From Vibrio superstes (GTDB taxonomy: Bacteria; Pseudomonadota; Gammaproteobacteria; Enterobacterales; Vibrionaceae), in the NCBI RefSeq assembly GCF_003569005.1, contig NZ_BCUR01000001.1, positions 1,183,893-1,247,892 on the forward strand: DNA of 64,000 nucleotides, read 5' to 3'. The translations under genes and the position numbers were made by a program. Under the pieces are notes generated by a model. That model did no database searches, was not told the origin of the DNA, and saw only the letters and a list, made by a program, of their open reading frames with translations. The first letter of the stretch is position 1; each line of letters begins with the position of its first letter. Positions 1 to 7,691 of this stretch are shown piece by piece.

Positions 1-4
1 TTGT

Positions 5-1201
5 TTAGCAGGCGTTTGATAGCTGCAGATGCCCATGCCTTAGATAAATTCTATGCATGGCAAGGCTGGCGATAATCAATACCATAGACAATATCATGAA
101 GCCCAGGCTAATCGCATCGTAGTAGCTGAGTATTGCGATCATGACGTAGCTAATACTCTGTGAAAAGGTAGAGAAAAGCTTGAGACCGCCATCAATTCGA
201 CCACGATAGTTGTTATCTACTTCTAAGTTCATCTTATAAGTTCGCGCGATGCGATTGTAGCTAGAGAAGAAGCCAACTAACAAGGTCAATCCCACTATCA
301 TCTGAGGTGAAGGTGACAGTGCCATAGCTAATACGAGCAATCCAACGCTGAATAGACACGCCATCATCGCCTTCTCCGTGGCAAATTTGCTAAGCAATAC
401 CTTGACGAAGAAGCCACACATCAATGCCCCAAGGCCATAACTTAGGCTCCAACTTGCAAACCAAGAGGCTGAAATGACTTGCTCGCTAAAGTGTATTGGG
501 ATCAGTTTAGAGAGATAGGTGAGCGCTGGGTATCCAAGACAAGAGAGTGCCAAGAAGGCATAGAATCTTGGTTGCTTAGAAAATACCTTCTTACTTTCAA
601 TCAGTTGTGATGAAAACGAAGGCGAGGATTCTTGTCTAGGGCGACGATGATAAGTGGTAAGAGAAAAGCTAAGCAGTGACAGTGTGGATGCGACTGCGGC
701 AAAGGTCGCAAATTGAGCCATTCCCCAGAGCTCTAGGAAGACAATACCTAATGAACCCGCACCTAGTGAAGTGGCTTGGAATACAATCTCTTGGTAACTG
801 GAGTAGGAGGCATACTCATGCTGTTGGTAATTCTCTTGGGTAAAGGCGTTGTTGGTGCACCAGGCAAGATCGTTGGTTAACCAGAATACCAGCTGGGCAA
901 AGGCCAAAACCCAGACGGAGATAGCCGGCTCTTGGGAAAATAAAAGCAATATCAATGCTGTCGTTACCTGGATACCTTGCACCAGCATTAAGATGGCTTT
1001 ACGAGAATAGCGATCAATGAAGGTGGCAAATATTGGGGTTAAGAAAAACGATGACAGTGTGCAGGCTAGAGTAGTCAGAGCAACGAAAAGCCCCATGTCG
1101 CCTTGTTGCAGTAGAAACCAGGGCAGAGCCATCATGACTAAGCCTGACGATATTCCATCCCAAAATAACCCGCTTAGGTGTGGTAAGAATTTTTTGTTCA
1201 T
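5..1201 (-). CDS. MFS family transporter
   Basis: Inner-membrane transporter of the major facilitator superfamily, 398 residues; the substrate cannot be told from sequence. The protein shows about twelve hydrophobic segments, and the loop after the second one reads FIDRYSRKAI, a version of the MFS motif A (D-R-x-x-R-K). I placed the start at ATG 1201 because AAGGAA lies just upstream; the longer in-frame version from 1231 adds ten residues and reaches into the promoter. The gene is divergent from a LysR regulator, a common arrangement for a regulated exporter. A MerR-type palindrome overlaps its promoter. The family call is firm; a drug-export role is only inference. Confidence 0.85.
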   Translation of the reverse strand: MNKKFLPHLSGLFWDGISSGLVMMALPWFLLQQGDMGLFVALTTLACTLSSFFLTPIFATFIDRYSRKAILMLVQGIQVTTALILLLFSQEPAISVWVLAFAQLVFWLTNDLAWCTNNAFTQENYQQHEYASYSSYQEIVFQATSLGAGSLGIVFLELWGMAQFATFAAVASTLSLLSFSLTTYHRRPRQESSPSFSSQLIESKKVFSKQPRFYAFLALSCLGYPALTYLSKLIPIHFSEQVISASWFASWSLSYGLGALMCGFFVKVLLSKFATEKAMMACLFSVGLLVLAMALSPSPQMIVGLTLLVGFFSSYNRIARTYKMNLEVDNNYRGRIDGGLKLFSTFSQSISYVMIAILSYYDAISLGFMILSMVLIIASLAMHRIYLRHGHLQLSNAC

Positions 1202-1230
1202 TGTTGTTCCTTGCAAGTCCATTTGCCACA

Positions 1231-1261
1231 AGCTTAATAGTTAAAGTTAACTTTAAGTCAA
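1231..1261 (-). promoter_or_regulatory. Putative MerR-type promoter/operator of the MFS gene
   Basis: On the minus strand TTGACT (1256-1261) is followed after 19 bases by TAAGCT (1231-1236). The spacer holds the perfect 16-bp palindrome TTAAAGTTAACTTTAA (1241-1256). A long 19-bp spacer filled by a dyad is the layout used by MerR-family activators. A TATTAA with 16-bp spacing is an alternative -10. Confidence 0.45.
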
Positions 1262-1344
1262 TGCTTATTTCGTCTGTTTTTGGGACAAGAGAAAATAGCA
1301 ATAACTGTGTTATTATTGATAAGTGATGCTTATTAGGTGGGACT

Positions 1345-2286
1345 ATGGCAAAAGACTTAGCGGCTAATCTAGATCTTAATTTATTGCGTGTGTTTGTGGT
1401 GCTGTTTCAAGAGAAGAACACTCGTCGTGCGGCAGAAAGGCTGCATGTTACCCAGCCTGCGGTAAGTCAGTCTCTAAAGAAACTCCGTCACCACTTTGAT
1501 GACCCTTTGTTCGTGAAGGTGACGGGTGGACTAGCTGCTTCAGGTTACGCTGAGCGGCTATATGATGTTGTGGCTCCAAACCTAGAAGTTCTGTTTAGCG
1601 GTTTGTCGTATCTTGATTCTTTTTCACCACAAGAAGTAACGCAGTCAGTAAGAGTCGCTCTTTCGCCACCTGCCATGATGGCGATATCGGGTTCTTTAAT
1701 TCTTAAATTTAAAGAGTTAGCACCGAATGCAGAACTATCGATAGTATCTTGGTCTGGTCAGACGATAGAAGAACTATCTAACGGCGATACTTTAATAGGG
1801 ATTCATTATGGGGATATTGCTTATCCTAAGAATATTCACCGCCATCAAATCGCTATGTTGACAGCCGGTGTTGCTGTTAGAAAGGGACATCCCTTACTTA
1901 AGGAACAAAAAGTTTTCCAACAGCTAGCAGACTATCCAATAGCCTCACAAATCATCCCCGGTTGGAATGATAAAAAAGTTGTTGCTGCGGAAGTCATGGG
2001 ACGTTATGGGATGAAACTAACCGTAGGATTTCGTGCTGAAGAGAGCGCCGCATTGGTTGATGTAATTAGCCAAACCGATATGTTTATGCCAATAACAAGC
2101 CTTTTTCCAAGACATAGATATAACGATATTGCCTACCCAAACGTTCAAGTTCCTGATCAAGATCGTGACTATCCTTTATATTGTTACCATCACCTACGAC
2201 ACCGCAGGAGCCCCATTGTTGAGTGGCTATATCAAGTTATTCAACAGGTAGTGGAAGAACAAATATCACTCAATTTCGATAACTAA
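1345..2286 (+). CDS. LysR family transcriptional regulator
   Basis: DNA-binding regulator of 313 residues, the normal LysR length. Residues about 10-65 form the winged helix-turn-helix, with the typical sequence LNLLRVFVVLFQEKNTRRAA and TQPAVSQSLKKLR in the recognition region. The rest fits the two-lobed effector-binding domain. It is transcribed away from the MFS gene across a 143-bp gap, so it may control that gene and itself; the effector is unknown. The GTGGGACT before the ATG gives a weak ribosome site. The palindrome in the shared gap looks more like a MerR than a LysR (T-N11-A) site, so the link to the transporter is not proven. Confidence 0.88.
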   Translation: MAKDLAANLDLNLLRVFVVLFQEKNTRRAAERLHVTQPAVSQSLKKLRHHFDDPLFVKVTGGLAASGYAERLYDVVAPNLEVLFSGLSYLDSFSPQEVTQSVRVALSPPAMMAISGSLILKFKELAPNAELSIVSWSGQTIEELSNGDTLIGIHYGDIAYPKNIHRHQIAMLTAGVAVRKGHPLLKEQKVFQQLADYPIASQIIPGWNDKKVVAAEVMGRYGMKLTVGFRAEESAALVDVISQTDMFMPITSLFPRHRYNDIAYPNVQVPDQDRDYPLYCYHHLRHRRSPIVEWLYQVIQQVVEEQISLNFDN

Positions 2287-2422
2287 TACTTATTACGGCT
2301 ATTACTATTGCTACTTAGAGTGGAGTGCTACGCTCCTCTATCATAACCCGCATATTTTGAGCGAAAAGCTCAATTCCATTATGCGTCACAAGGATGTTTC
2401 GCTGACATAGAGTATTCGCGCT

Positions 2423-2947
2423 ATGAAGCATTTTATCCGTTTTGTTTCCATTTCCTTTCTTGTCTCTTCCTTTTACACATCCGCTAAAGAAGTGCACTTT
2501 TCTCCTCATATTACGGCTGGGCCTTTGGTCGGTGCGGGTATCAGTGGCGTTGGTGGTCAGCTTGGCATTACAGAAGTGTTTGGTAGCAACACGCTTTACG
2601 CCAGCTTTGAGAAAATTGATTATCAATACCTTATTGACGATGAAGAGTGGAAAACCTATAGAGTCGGGATCCAACACCCCTTGAGCAAAGAGCCTAGGAT
2701 TGCTTTTCAGTTTGAGTTGGGCGGCATTGATTATCAGGGTGAGCGTAGCCTCATCTGGAGCAAAGAAAGCCGTTCTGGCTCGGGCGTTTCTACCTCTGGT
2801 TCGGTGGTATTGAAGATCAATAACTATCTTGGGGTTAGAGGCGGACTCACCCTAAATTATATCGACCGCAAGAACACTTTTTTGTCCTATTCTACGTTCT
2901 CAACCGTTCACCTTGGTGTGGTTTTAAACACAAATTTTAACGGCTAA
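2423..2947 (+). CDS. Small exported beta-barrel-like protein
   Basis: I do not recognise this 174-residue protein. It starts with a clear signal peptide (MKHFIRFVSISFLVSSFYTSA, cleavage near residue 21). The mature part is rich in glycine, aromatic residues and alternating polar/non-polar stretches (for example GAGISGVGGQLGITEVFG and TVHLGVVLNTNFNG), which suggests antiparallel beta strands as in small outer-membrane barrels. About eight strands could fit this length. It stands alone between the LysR gene and the TRAP operon, both on the plus strand. The barrel fold is an inference from composition; no function is claimed. Confidence 0.6.
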   Translation: MKHFIRFVSISFLVSSFYTSAKEVHFSPHITAGPLVGAGISGVGGQLGITEVFGSNTLYASFEKIDYQYLIDDEEWKTYRVGIQHPLSKEPRIAFQFELGGIDYQGERSLIWSKESRSGSGVSTSGSVVLKINNYLGVRGGLTLNYIDRKNTFLSYSTFSTVHLGVVLNTNFNG

Positions 2948-2997
2948 TGCTAGGTTAAATCTGATTTGATGTTGCGCTATTTCCCCTAAGTGCTCCG

Positions 2998-3050
2998 ATG
3001 GGTGGTTATGTAAACTTTTTCTGTTCTTTAGTGTGTCATTTTCCACCCAT
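2998..3050. promoter_or_regulatory. Inverted repeat upstream of the sigma-54 promoter, possible DctD site
   Basis: ATGGGTGG (2998-3005) and its complement CCACCCAT (3043-3050) flank 37 bases and lie about 85-135 bp before the -24 element. That is the usual distance for an upstream activator site of an NtrC-type regulator such as DctD. Assignment to DctD is inference. Confidence 0.35.
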
Positions 3051-3134
3051 TTTACTCTTATTCATAAGTACCGATAAACTGAGGGATTGGGTAAGGTATT
3101 GAAATTATTAACCTTAACAGAAATATGACATTTC

Positions 3135-3150
3135 TGGCACGGTGTTTGCT
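3135..3150 (+). promoter_or_regulatory. Sigma-54 (-24/-12) promoter of dctP
   Basis: TGGCACGGTGTTTGCT matches the RpoN consensus TGGCAC-N5-TTGCW without a mismatch. It is about 58 bp upstream of the dctP start codon. The window also encodes a sigma-54-dependent activator (DctD) beside the operon, which supports the call. Confidence 0.9.
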
Positions 3151-3208
3151 CTCTAGTCGGCAAACTGCACCCATAGAAGGGGCAGATTGACCATCAAGGA
3201 GATAAACC

Positions 3209-4204
3209 ATGTTTAAACCCCTCACTCTACTTTCTGTTTCTGCTCTAGCTTTACTGAGCTTCAATGCCAGCGCTAACTGCGATGATGGCGAGATCGTTAT
3301 TAAGTTCAGTCATGTAACCAACACAGATAAGCACCCTAAGGGCATTGCCGCATCATTGCTTGAGGAAAGGGTGAACACTGAAATGAATGGTAAGGCATGT
3401 ATGCAAGTCTTCCCTAACTCAACACTTTATGATGATGACAAGGTACTTGAGGCGCTTCTAAACGGTGATGTTCAGCTTGCTGCACCATCACTCTCTAAGT
3501 TTGAAAAATTCACTAAAAAGTATCGTATTTTCGATCTTCCTTTCTTGTTTGAAGACGTCGCTGCCGTTGATAAATTCCAAAACTCAGAGGCAGGAGACAA
3601 GCTGAAAAATGCAATGAAGCGTCGCGGTCTAGTGGGCTTGGAGTTTTGGCATAACGGTATGAAACAGATGTCGGCCAATAAACCATTATTGATGCCTGAG
3701 GATGCAAAGGGACTCAAGTTCCGTGTTCAAGCCTCGGATGTACTCGTGGCGCAGTTTGAGCAACTCGGTGCTAACCCTCAAAAAATGTCGTTTAAAGAGG
3801 TATACGGCGGTCTACAGACCAAGGTTATCGACGGTCAAGAGAATACCTGGTCGAACATCTACGGTAAGAAATTCTTCGAGGTTCAAGATGGTGTGACAGA
3901 AACTAATCACGGCATCCTAGATTACCTTGTGGTGACTTCAAATGACTTTTGGACTGAACTACCAGACGATGTGCGTACTCAGTTAAACACTATTTTGATG
4001 GAAGTTACTCAGACTCGTAACTCAGAGTCGTTCAAGGTTAACCAGGCCAACAAAGAGAACGTGATCGCCGCAGGTGGCACAGTGAGAACGTTGACTCCAG
4101 AGCAACGTCAAGCGTGGGTAGATGCTCTTCAACCAGTATGGAAGAAGTTTGAGAAAGACATCGGGGCTGAATTAATCGATGCCGCGCTCGCTTCAAATCA
4201 ATAA
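3209..4204 (+). CDS. dctP: TRAP transporter solute-binding protein DctP
   Basis: Periplasmic substrate-binding subunit of a tripartite ATP-independent transporter, 331 residues. A signal peptide (residues 1-22, ending ASA) is followed by the DctP fold; FKFSHV-like strand 1, GLKFRVQASD with the conserved arginine that binds the substrate carboxylate, and the IDGQENTWSN segment are visible. AAGGAG lies correctly before the ATG. The gene follows a sigma-54 promoter and precedes dctQ and dctM, and the convergent dctBD pair supports C4-dicarboxylates (succinate, fumarate, malate) as substrates. A stable hairpin after the stop may raise the level of this subunit over the membrane parts. Confidence 0.93.
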   Translation: MFKPLTLLSVSALALLSFNASANCDDGEIVIKFSHVTNTDKHPKGIAASLLEERVNTEMNGKACMQVFPNSTLYDDDKVLEALLNGDVQLAAPSLSKFEKFTKKYRIFDLPFLFEDVAAVDKFQNSEAGDKLKNAMKRRGLVGLEFWHNGMKQMSANKPLLMPEDAKGLKFRVQASDVLVAQFEQLGANPQKMSFKEVYGGLQTKVIDGQENTWSNIYGKKFFEVQDGVTETNHGILDYLVVTSNDFWTELPDDVRTQLNTILMEVTQTRNSESFKVNQANKENVIAAGGTVRTLTPEQRQAWVDALQPVWKKFEKDIGAELIDAALASNQ

Positions 4205-4210
4205 CTGGAT

Positions 4211-4230
4211 AGGGCTTCTTCGGAAGCCTT
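4211..4230 (+). terminator. Hairpin with UUCG loop between dctP and dctQ
   Basis: AGGGCTTC-TTCG-GAAGCCTT forms an 8-bp stem closed by the very stable C(UUCG)G tetraloop, seven bases after the dctP stop. It can act as a partial terminator or as a 3' shield of the dctP message. There is only a short T run after it. Confidence 0.6.
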
Positions 4231-4336
4231 AGTTTCACCCTAAATGGCGTTCTGCTTTTATAAGAAATCTAGATCGAACTAATGCATTCTCTTTAGGTGT
4301 GATTCCCTCTCGTACAACGGATGTGAGTACTACACG

Positions 4337-4990
4337 ATGAACGATAATCATCAAACCGAATCTACTTGGGATCGAATTGGTCGGGTGACTGACCAAATTG
4401 AAGAAACCTTAGTCGCCTTTTTTCTTGGCACAATGACATTGTTGACCTTTGCCAACGTGGTCATGCGCTATGTGTTCAATGACAACATTTTGTGGGCATT
4501 GGAGCTGACCGTTTTCTTGTTTGCTTGGCTGGTATTGGTCGGCGCGTCTTATGGCGTAAAGAAACATTTTCATATTGGGGTGGATGCGTTCATCAACATC
4601 CTACCGGATAGAGCGAGACAGGCCTGCGCTATGCTGTCCGTTGTTTGTTGCTTGGCTTTTGCTCTGCTACTGCTAGTCGGCTCTTGGAACTACTGGTATC
4701 CATTTGCAACAGACAGAGCGTGGTATGAAACCGACGATATCCCTATGCCTGAGATCTTCCAGTTTATGTCTGACTGGCTCAATGAGGGGGAGCGCTATGA
4801 AAAGCTTCCACGACTGATCCCTTATATGGCTCTGCCAATAGGGATGGGCTTGTTGACCTTTAGGTTTGTTCAAGCCGCAGTGCGAATCTTTACCGGAAAA
4901 GCGGATCGCTTAATTGCAGGCCATGAGGCCGAAGAAGAACTAGAACAACTAAAACATGACAGCGCTAATATCGCTGAAAAGGGAGATTAG
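4337..4990 (+). CDS. dctQ: TRAP transporter small permease DctQ
   Basis: Small membrane subunit of the TRAP transporter, 217 residues with four hydrophobic segments, the DctQ topology. The sequence around residues 35-75 (MRYVFNDNILWALELTVFLFAW) is typical of the family. It pairs with DctM to form the transport channel energised by the sodium gradient. The stop of this gene is three bases from the dctM start, so the two are translationally linked. A 20-residue loop around residues 130-155 is longer and more acidic than in short DctQ proteins. Confidence 0.9.
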   Translation: MNDNHQTESTWDRIGRVTDQIEETLVAFFLGTMTLLTFANVVMRYVFNDNILWALELTVFLFAWLVLVGASYGVKKHFHIGVDAFINILPDRARQACAMLSVVCCLAFALLLLVGSWNYWYPFATDRAWYETDDIPMPEIFQFMSDWLNEGERYEKLPRLIPYMALPIGMGLLTFRFVQAAVRIFTGKADRLIAGHEAEEELEQLKHDSANIAEKGD

Positions 4991-4993
4991 ACG

Positions 4994-6355
4994 ATGGCTG
5001 TTTTGGGATTGTTTGTCATGGTTATCCTGTTCATGCTGATTGGCGTGCCAATCGCTGTATCGCTTGGATTAGCCAGTATTCTATTTTTGATGATTCACTC
5101 TGATGCCTCATTAGCGTCGGTGGCACAAACCTTGTTTAACGCCTTTGAAGGGCATTATACGCTATTGGCGATTCCCTTCTTTATCTTGGCATCCAGCTTT
5201 ATGTCTACAGGTGGGGTAGCTCGTCGTATCATTCGCTTTGCGATTGCTTTAGTCGGCTGGTTTAGAGGCGGATTGGCCATGGCGTCGGTTGTGGCGTGTA
5301 TGATGTTCGCGGCACTGTCGGGCTCATCTCCGGCGACTGTTGTGGCTATTGGTAGCCTGGTTATTGTGGGCATGGTGAAGAATGGCTACACCAAGGAGTT
5401 TGCTGCAGGGGTAATTTGTAACGCGGGTACGCTCGGTATTCTTATTCCGCCTTCGATTGTAATGGTGGTGTATGCCGCAGCAACTGATGTCTCCGTTGGA
5501 CGCATGTTCCTAGGCGGTGTGATCCCGGGTCTTCTAGCCGGTGTGATGCTGATGATTGCTATCTACATTGCAGCAAGAATTAAAAACCTACCTGCGCAAC
5601 CTTTTGCTGGTTGGAGAGAGATTGGTGCAGCAGCTAGAGATGCCAGCTGGGGCTTACTGCTGATTGTGATTATTCTTGGTGGTATTTATGGCGGGGTGTT
5701 TACGCCAACGGAGGCTGCTGCGGTCGCCGCTGTGTATGCGTTTTTGATTGCCAATTTTGTCTACAAAGATATGGGCCCGTTTGCGGACAAGTCGAACAAG
5801 AAACCGTTACTGCTAAAGGTGGTACAGACTTTTGTTCACAAGGATACTAAAGACACATTGTTCGAGGCGGGTAAGCTGACTATTATGTTGCTGTTTATCA
5901 TTGCTAACGCATTGATACTAAAGCACGTATTGACAGAAGAACGTATTCCTCAGTTAATTACAGAGTCCATGCTATCAGCAGGTCTCGGCCCCATTACATT
6001 CTTGATTGTCGTAAACATCTTGCTGTTGATTGGCGGTCAGTTCATGGAGCCATCAGGGCTATTGATTATCGTTGCACCTCTAGTGTTCCCGATAGCTATT
6101 GCTTTAGGCATTGACCCTATCCACTTGGGAATCATGATGGTGGTGAATATGGAGATAGGTATGATTACGCCGCCGGTGGGACTTAACTTATTTGTCACCG
6201 CCGGGGTGGCTAAGATGTCAATGTTAGGCGTCGTGAAAGCCGCACTACCTTGGGTTGGCGTGATGTTCTTATTCCTCATCATTGTGACTTACGTACCTTG
6301 GGTATCCACTTGGCTTCCGACCCTGTTAATGGGGCCGGAGATAGTGACTCGCTAG
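4994..6355 (+). CDS. dctM: TRAP transporter large permease DctM
   Basis: Large membrane subunit of the TRAP transporter, 453 residues with 12 or so membrane spans. Family motifs include SGSSPATVVAIGSLVI near residue 105, NAGTLGILIPPSIVMVVYA near 145 and GMITPPVGLNLFV near 390. It carries substrate and sodium across the inner membrane with DctP and DctQ. Its 3' end overlaps the 3' end of the convergent dctD by four bases, so no terminator separates the two units; the two messages could form a duplex at their ends. Confidence 0.93.
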   Translation: MAVLGLFVMVILFMLIGVPIAVSLGLASILFLMIHSDASLASVAQTLFNAFEGHYTLLAIPFFILASSFMSTGGVARRIIRFAIALVGWFRGGLAMASVVACMMFAALSGSSPATVVAIGSLVIVGMVKNGYTKEFAAGVICNAGTLGILIPPSIVMVVYAAATDVSVGRMFLGGVIPGLLAGVMLMIAIYIAARIKNLPAQPFAGWREIGAAARDASWGLLLIVIILGGIYGGVFTPTEAAAVAAVYAFLIANFVYKDMGPFADKSNKKPLLLKVVQTFVHKDTKDTLFEAGKLTIMLLFIIANALILKHVLTEERIPQLITESMLSAGLGPITFLIVVNILLLIGGQFMEPSGLLIIVAPLVFPIAIALGIDPIHLGIMMVVNMEIGMITPPVGLNLFVTAGVAKMSMLGVVKAALPWVGVMFLFLIIVTYVPWVSTWLPTLLMGPEIVTR

Positions 6356-7689
6356 TCGGCTTTATAGTTGTCTTTATCGAGTTGATAACGCTGCATCTTG
6401 TCGTAAAGGGTTTTACGCGCAAGTTGCAGCGTTTCCATTGTCTGCTTAATACTGCCGTGATTGTCAGTCAGTGTTTGCTCCAAGGTATACTTTTCAAACT
6501 CCGCAACTTGTTCTGCCAAGCTCAGTTCTGATTTTTCGTTGGTACTTGAATTCTCAAGTGTAAGCCGACCTAATAGCACAAAGCGCTCTGCCATATTTCT
6601 CAGTTCTCGCACATTACCCGGCCAATCATGATTGAGCAGCAAGCTTAAATCTTGAGAGCTCAATGCTTGCGAGGTTTTACCATAGCGAGAGGCGGCAACC
6701 AGTAGGAAGTGATGGAATAGGGTCGCAATGTCTTCTTTGCGCTCCCTTAAAGGGGGAAGTTCTAGGGTGACAACATTGAGACGGTAGTATAAATCTTCGC
6801 GGAAACTGCCTTGCTGGGCTGCCTGTTTGAGGTCCACTTTTGTTGCGGCTATAACGCGAATATCAATTGGGATAAGAGAGTTTGAACCGACGCGCTCAAT
6901 GGCGCGCTCTTGCAGGACACGCAGCAATCTTATCTGCGCCTGCATTGGCATCGACTCTATTTCATCAAGGAATAGTGTACCGTGTTGTGCGTGTTCAAGC
7001 TTGCCAATACGACGAGATTCCGCCCCCGTAAAGGCGCCTTTTTCATGGCCGTAAAGCTCACTCTCAATCAGGTTTTCTGGGATAGCGCCGCAGTTAACCG
7101 CGACAAAATTATTGTCTCGGCGACCGCTTTGCTCATGCAAAGAGCGAGCTACTAACTCTTTTCCCGTTCCTGTCTCGCCAAAGATAAGGATGTCCGCTGA
7201 GGTATCGGCAATATGAGTAATGGTCTCTTTCAGGTGCAGTATTGCAGAGGTATCACCAATGATGCGCGGCCCGAGTGTTTGGCTGGCCTTCAATGAGTTT
7301 CGAAGACGCTGGTTTTCTATGGTGAGCTGGCGCTTTTCAATGGCTCGCTTGGTGGTATCAAGCAATCTATCAGTGGCAAAGGGCTTTTCTATGAAATCAT
7401 AGGCACCCTTATGCATCGCCTCTACCGCCATAGATATATCCCCATGGCCGGTAATAAGAATAATGGGAAGCTCAGGATGTTGCTTATTGAGACCATCCAG
7501 CAGGTCTAAACCCGATAGACCAGGTAGACGAATATCCGAGATGATAACGTGAGGTAGGGTGGTCTCCAGGGCTTGCAAGGCCAACTCTGCATTTTCATAA
7601 AACTGGGCTTCAATGCCCTCTAGCTCGAAGCTCTGCTTTAATGCCGAGCGGATCTCTGGCTCGTCGTCGATAATGAAAGCGTGGCACAT
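6352..7689 (-). CDS. dctD: Sigma-54-dependent response regulator DctD
   Basis: Transcriptional activator of 445 residues. An N-terminal receiver domain (about 1-120; phosphoacceptor Asp in VIISDIRLPG) is followed by the AAA+ sigma-54 interaction domain with Walker A GETGTGKE and the GAFTGA loop that contacts sigma-54, then a Fis-type helix-turn-helix at the C-terminus. It is expected to be phosphorylated by the DctB kinase encoded two bases upstream and to switch on the dctPQM promoter, which is a perfect RpoN site. ATG 7689 starts the receiver directly. Confidence 0.93.
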   Translation of the reverse strand: MCHAFIIDDEPEIRSALKQSFELEGIEAQFYENAELALQALETTLPHVIISDIRLPGLSGLDLLDGLNKQHPELPIILITGHGDISMAVEAMHKGAYDFIEKPFATDRLLDTTKRAIEKRQLTIENQRLRNSLKASQTLGPRIIGDTSAILHLKETITHIADTSADILIFGETGTGKELVARSLHEQSGRRDNNFVAVNCGAIPENLIESELYGHEKGAFTGAESRRIGKLEHAQHGTLFLDEIESMPMQAQIRLLRVLQERAIERVGSNSLIPIDIRVIAATKVDLKQAAQQGSFREDLYYRLNVVTLELPPLRERKEDIATLFHHFLLVAASRYGKTSQALSSQDLSLLLNHDWPGNVRELRNMAERFVLLGRLTLENSSTNEKSELSLAEQVAEFEKYTLEQTLTDNHGSIKQTMETLQLARKTLYDKMQRYQLDKDNYKAD

Positions 7690-7691
7690 AA

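Noticed and set aside
6352..6355. Overlap of dctM and dctD as a sign of a wrong stop
   Set aside because: Both proteins end at normal family positions; the genes are simply convergent with a four-base overlap.
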